Assembly (NCBI GenBank): GCA_002364975.1
Contig: DEYT01000072.1
Span: forward strand, 1-18,298
Source of the DNA: Opitutia bacterium UBA3151
GTDB taxonomy: Bacteria > Verrucomicrobiota > Verrucomicrobiia > Opitutales > Seribacteraceae
Direction: 5' to 3'
DNA: 18,298 nt
The notes under the pieces were generated by a model, which saw only the letters and a program-made list of their open reading frames with translations, was not told the DNA's origin and did no database searches. The translations under genes and the position numbers were made by a program. Positions 15,854 through 18,298 of this stretch are shown here, one piece after another. Positions within the stretch are counted from its first letter, which is position 1; every line of letters begins with the position of its first letter.

Positions 15854-18298
15854 ATGAAGAATTCAAAATACTCCTTCGCAAAATCTATTCGTATCTGGAC
15901 TAATCGTCACAGGAAATCCTTTCGCATCGTTAAGGATTCTATGTTCGGTACATCACGGGCATTCTTTATGAGCATCGGTTTGTTCGGCTTCATTATCGGA
16001 TCACCGGGTGCTGCCTTAGCTGCCACCCTCCCAACGGGTGCCGATGTGGTTCATGGTCAGGTTGAATTACAAAGCCCTTCTTCCGATGCGATGCGCATCA
16101 TCCAAAGTTCTCAATCCGCTATCGTGAATTGGCAAAGTTTTGACATCGGGTATGGTGCTCTGGTTGATATTATCCAACCAAATATCAATGCCGCGATGTT
16201 ATCCCGAGTCGTTGGAAGCAACCTTTCTGAAATCCATGGATCCTTGAATGCGAATGGCCATCTCTATTTGATCAATCCAAATGGAATTTTATTCGGTTCG
16301 GATGCCCAGATTGATGTCCATGCATTGATCGCATCTTCTCTCGATATCGCCGACTCTGCATTCCTTTCTGGTAATCTTTCTTTCAATGGTGATTCTGAAG
16401 CCTCGGTGATGAATCTTGGTTCAATAAAAGCGGATGAATTTGCCGCGCTCATCGGTGGAGAAGTTGATAATTCTGGTTCCATCTTGTCGGATGGAGGTTC
16501 GGTAGGATTATTGGCTAGTAGTACAACTTTTGAAGTTGGCAAAGCATCCGGTGGTACTATATCACTGGATATTTCTGGTCTCCTTGAAGGATCAGCCATT
16601 CAAGATGGTTTAATTGATGTATCGGGTATTGATGGTGAGGGTGGAAAGGTGCTTGTTAATGCCGATCAAGAAGTTATTGCATCCTCTAGTAGTTTGACCT
16701 TAGCAAATGGTGGCACTGTAGGTAGCGGTGGAGAAATTATTTTCTTCTCGGAAAACTCGGCGTCATGGAAACCGAATTCAATTATAATGGCAGAGGGGGG
16801 GATCGATGGGGGTGATGGTGGATTTGTCGAGCTATCCGGTTTAGTTGATGTTCAATTGAGTGGCTCGCATGTCTCAACTACCGCTTCAAATGGTAAAACA
16901 GGAGATTTCCTCATTGATCCAGTTGATATTACGATCTCTAGCTCTTCCACCTCTAACCTTTCGCTCAATGGAAGCACTTACGATTCTTCTGCTACAACAA
17001 CCATTCTCAATGTTGATGATTTGGTCACTGCATTGGCATCAAATAATATCACGGTAACTACGGTTAATGATTCATACGATGCTCCAAATGGTGGGGATTT
17101 GACGGTGGCAACTTCTATAACTAGCTCATCGGGTAATGACTTGACTTTGATTGCTAGCGACCAATTAACAAGTTCATATGGTGCAAATATTTCTTTGACC
17201 GGAAACTTAAATTTGACCGCTGGTCCTGGGGGAATTCAGACAATTGGTGATATTGATGTTGGATCCAATACAATAACCTCAAATTCTGGTGGGTCAGCCA
17301 TTTATGTCGGAGATGTTACAGCAGGTAATTTATCCCTCACAACGACTGAAACTGGATCTATTATTCAGTCTACCAAATTTAATGGAGGTGAGTTGAACCT
17401 TGTTACTAACAACGGAAATGTTGAGGTTACAGCTTCTTCCGGTGATTTGTCTATCGGATCTATTAGTCTTGGCTCCGGTTCGGCTACTATTGAAGCTTCT
17501 TCTGGTACTATTAATGATGCTGCGAGTGATACAACTGTGGATTTCGTCGCTGGTTCAGCTACCTTGTCGGGTACCTCCGTTGGAAATTCACAACCGATTG
17601 AATTTGGAACAGTTGCTACTCTTGACCTTACTGCAAGTTCGGGTAGTGTAGCAGGGAATGCAGCTGCTTCATCGGGAACTTCACTTACCGCAAGTGCAGC
17701 ATCAAGCACTATCGCATTTGAAAATTCCTTAGGAGCTATAGAGATTGCTTCGCTGACTGCTGGGAGTTCAGTTAGTCTTACCTCTTCCGGTGCGATGACT
17801 CAAACTGGACCCATCTCCAATAATGGTCAGACCATTACTTTAGCTGCTGGATCAACCAATGATATAACCCTTTCCAACGCCTCCAATGACTTCGGTACGG
17901 TTTCCATTACAACTGGAAACAGTGTAAATTTGAGAGATGTAAGCGGGTTTACTCTTAACTCGGTTACTGCTTCACAAGTGGCTGGAAACTTAACTCTTCA
18001 AACTGCGGGTGGAGTAGCTATGGCGTTGCCTGCCATTACCCTTGGAGCAGGTGATAATCTTTCAATAACATCAACGGGTGCGGTTACGGATTCTGGATCT
18101 TTGATTGTTCCTGGCACTACTACCATTTCCGCTAGCGGTTTAGATGTGACTTTAGATGATTCTTCCAATAATTTCGGTACCATTGGCGTCGTCGGAGCCA
18201 ATGTTGCGATAACCGATGTGGCAGCAGTAGATTTGGGAGCTAGCACCGTGAGTGGAACCTTCGCGATCACTTCGGGTGGAGCAATCACGGACAGTGGA
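15854..18298 (+). CDS. FHA-like TpsA exoprotein, 3' end missing
   Basis: 815 codons are visible and the frame runs open off the window. It is the cargo of the upstream TpsB. The first ~36 residues are a long basic region (NRHRKSFRIVKDSMFG), then the hydrophobic FFMSIGLFGFIIG and cleavage near ALA (54-56). The TPS targeting domain follows: LPTGADVVHGQVELQSP, IVNWQSFDIGYGALV, then INPNGILFG (140-148), the NPNGI signature of filamentous haemagglutinin. Fragments LNANGHLYLINPNG and DFLIDPVDITI (351-361) are typical of the family. From about 400 on the protein is Ser/Thr/Gly/Asn-rich, with repeating strands consistent with a right-handed beta-helix. It is probably a surface fibre or adhesin. No enzymatic or toxin domain is in the visible part. 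The ATG at 15854 is the first start after the tpsB stop. Confidence 0.9.
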   Translation, partial: MKNSKYSFAKSIRIWTNRHRKSFRIVKDSMFGTSRAFFMSIGLFGFIIGSPGAALAATLPTGADVVHGQVELQSPSSDAMRIIQSSQSAIVNWQSFDIGYGALVDIIQPNINAAMLSRVVGSNLSEIHGSLNANGHLYLINPNGILFGSDAQIDVHALIASSLDIADSAFLSGNLSFNGDSEASVMNLGSIKADEFAALIGGEVDNSGSILSDGGSVGLLASSTTFEVGKASGGTISLDISGLLEGSAIQDGLIDVSGIDGEGGKVLVNADQEVIASSSSLTLANGGTVGSGGEIIFFSENSASWKPNSIIMAEGGIDGGDGGFVELSGLVDVQLSGSHVSTTASNGKTGDFLIDPVDITISSSSTSNLSLNGSTYDSSATTTILNVDDLVTALASNNITVTTVNDSYDAPNGGDLTVATSITSSSGNDLTLIASDQLTSSYGANISLTGNLNLTAGPGGIQTIGDIDVGSNTITSNSGGSAIYVGDVTAGNLSLTTTETGSIIQSTKFNGGELNLVTNNGNVEVTASSGDLSIGSISLGSGSATIEASSGTINDAASDTTVDFVAGSATLSGTSVGNSQPIEFGTVATLDLTASSGSVAGNAAASSGTSLTASAASSTIAFENSLGAIEIASLTAGSSVSLTSSGAMTQTGPISNNGQTITLAAGSTNDITLSNASNDFGTVSITTGNSVNLRDVSGFTLNSVTASQVAGNLTLQTAGGVAMALPAITLGAGDNLSITSTGAVTDSGSLIVPGTTTISASGLDVTLDDSSNNFGTIGVVGANVAITDVAAVDLGASTVSGTFAITSGGAITDSG
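17771..18298 (+). repeat. Degenerate beta-helix repeats within the TpsA gene
   Basis: The protein motif LTSSGAMTQTG (from 17777) recurs as ITSTGAVTDSG (from 18065) and ITSGGAITDSG (from 18266), spaced 96 and 67 codons. A second motif, NDITLSNASNDFGTVSI (from 17858), recurs as LDVTLDDSSNNFGTIGV (from 18140), 94 codons apart. Divergent at DNA level, so this is a protein repeat. It continues past the window. Confidence 0.65.

Noticed and set aside
16264..18288. Long minus-strand ORFs opposite the TpsA gene
   Set aside because: They are shadows of the Ser/Thr/Gly-rich plus-strand frame, which is uninterrupted for 815 codons and has family motifs.

Overview
The window looks like chromosomal DNA of a Gram-negative bacterium with moderate GC (low-to-mid 40s percent by eye). 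The outer membrane is indicated by a lipoprotein, two predicted outer-membrane barrels, a LolA-like protein and a two-partner secretion pair. Housekeeping genes mixed with LolA-like and FHA-like proteins, and the near absence of Shine-Dalgarno motifs, make me lean towards the Planctomycetes-Verrucomicrobia side (an Opitutae-like organism). That placement is inference; there is no rRNA to test it. I see no tRNA, rRNA, CRISPR array, IS element or phage gene, and no gene-free gap over 300 bases.

Layout. 1-951: 3' part of a class I/II aminotransferase. 990-2387: ribosome-assembly GTPase Der, closed by a strong intrinsic terminator (2409-2433). A promoter-like pair (2448-2476) then starts a plus-strand run: fmt (2492), a LysM coiled-coil envelope protein (3518), parB (overlapping the LysM gene by one base), secG, a LolA-like protein whose N-terminus is unresolved, and a complete class I aspartate/prephenate-type aminotransferase (6531-7718). 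Next comes a two-gene unit of unknown function (7810-9403) encoding a predicted outer-membrane barrel and a lipoprotein, behind its own promoter-like sequence and bracketed by a 16-bp direct repeat. A minus-strand glutaredoxin (9432-9698) faces it. A UvrA-family ATPase, probably a paralogue, and an AI-2E-family membrane protein form a pair (9792-13858). A minus-strand Dabb-domain protein (13877-14176) faces that pair. The window ends with a two-partner secretion locus: a TpsB transporter (14288-15829) and the first 815 codons of an FHA-like TpsA exoprotein (15854 to the window edge).

How the genes work together. Two themes are visible. One is central information processing: Der for ribosome assembly, Fmt for initiator tRNA, ParB for chromosome segregation, UvrA for DNA damage. 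The other is envelope building: LysM for wall binding, SecG for export, the LolA-like protein, the barrel-lipoprotein pair and the secretion locus. ParB has no ParA beside it, so its partner must be encoded elsewhere. The least understood parts are the 7810-9403 pair, the start of the LolA-like gene, the divergent UvrA, and the TpsA with its long basic leader and beta-helix-like repeats.
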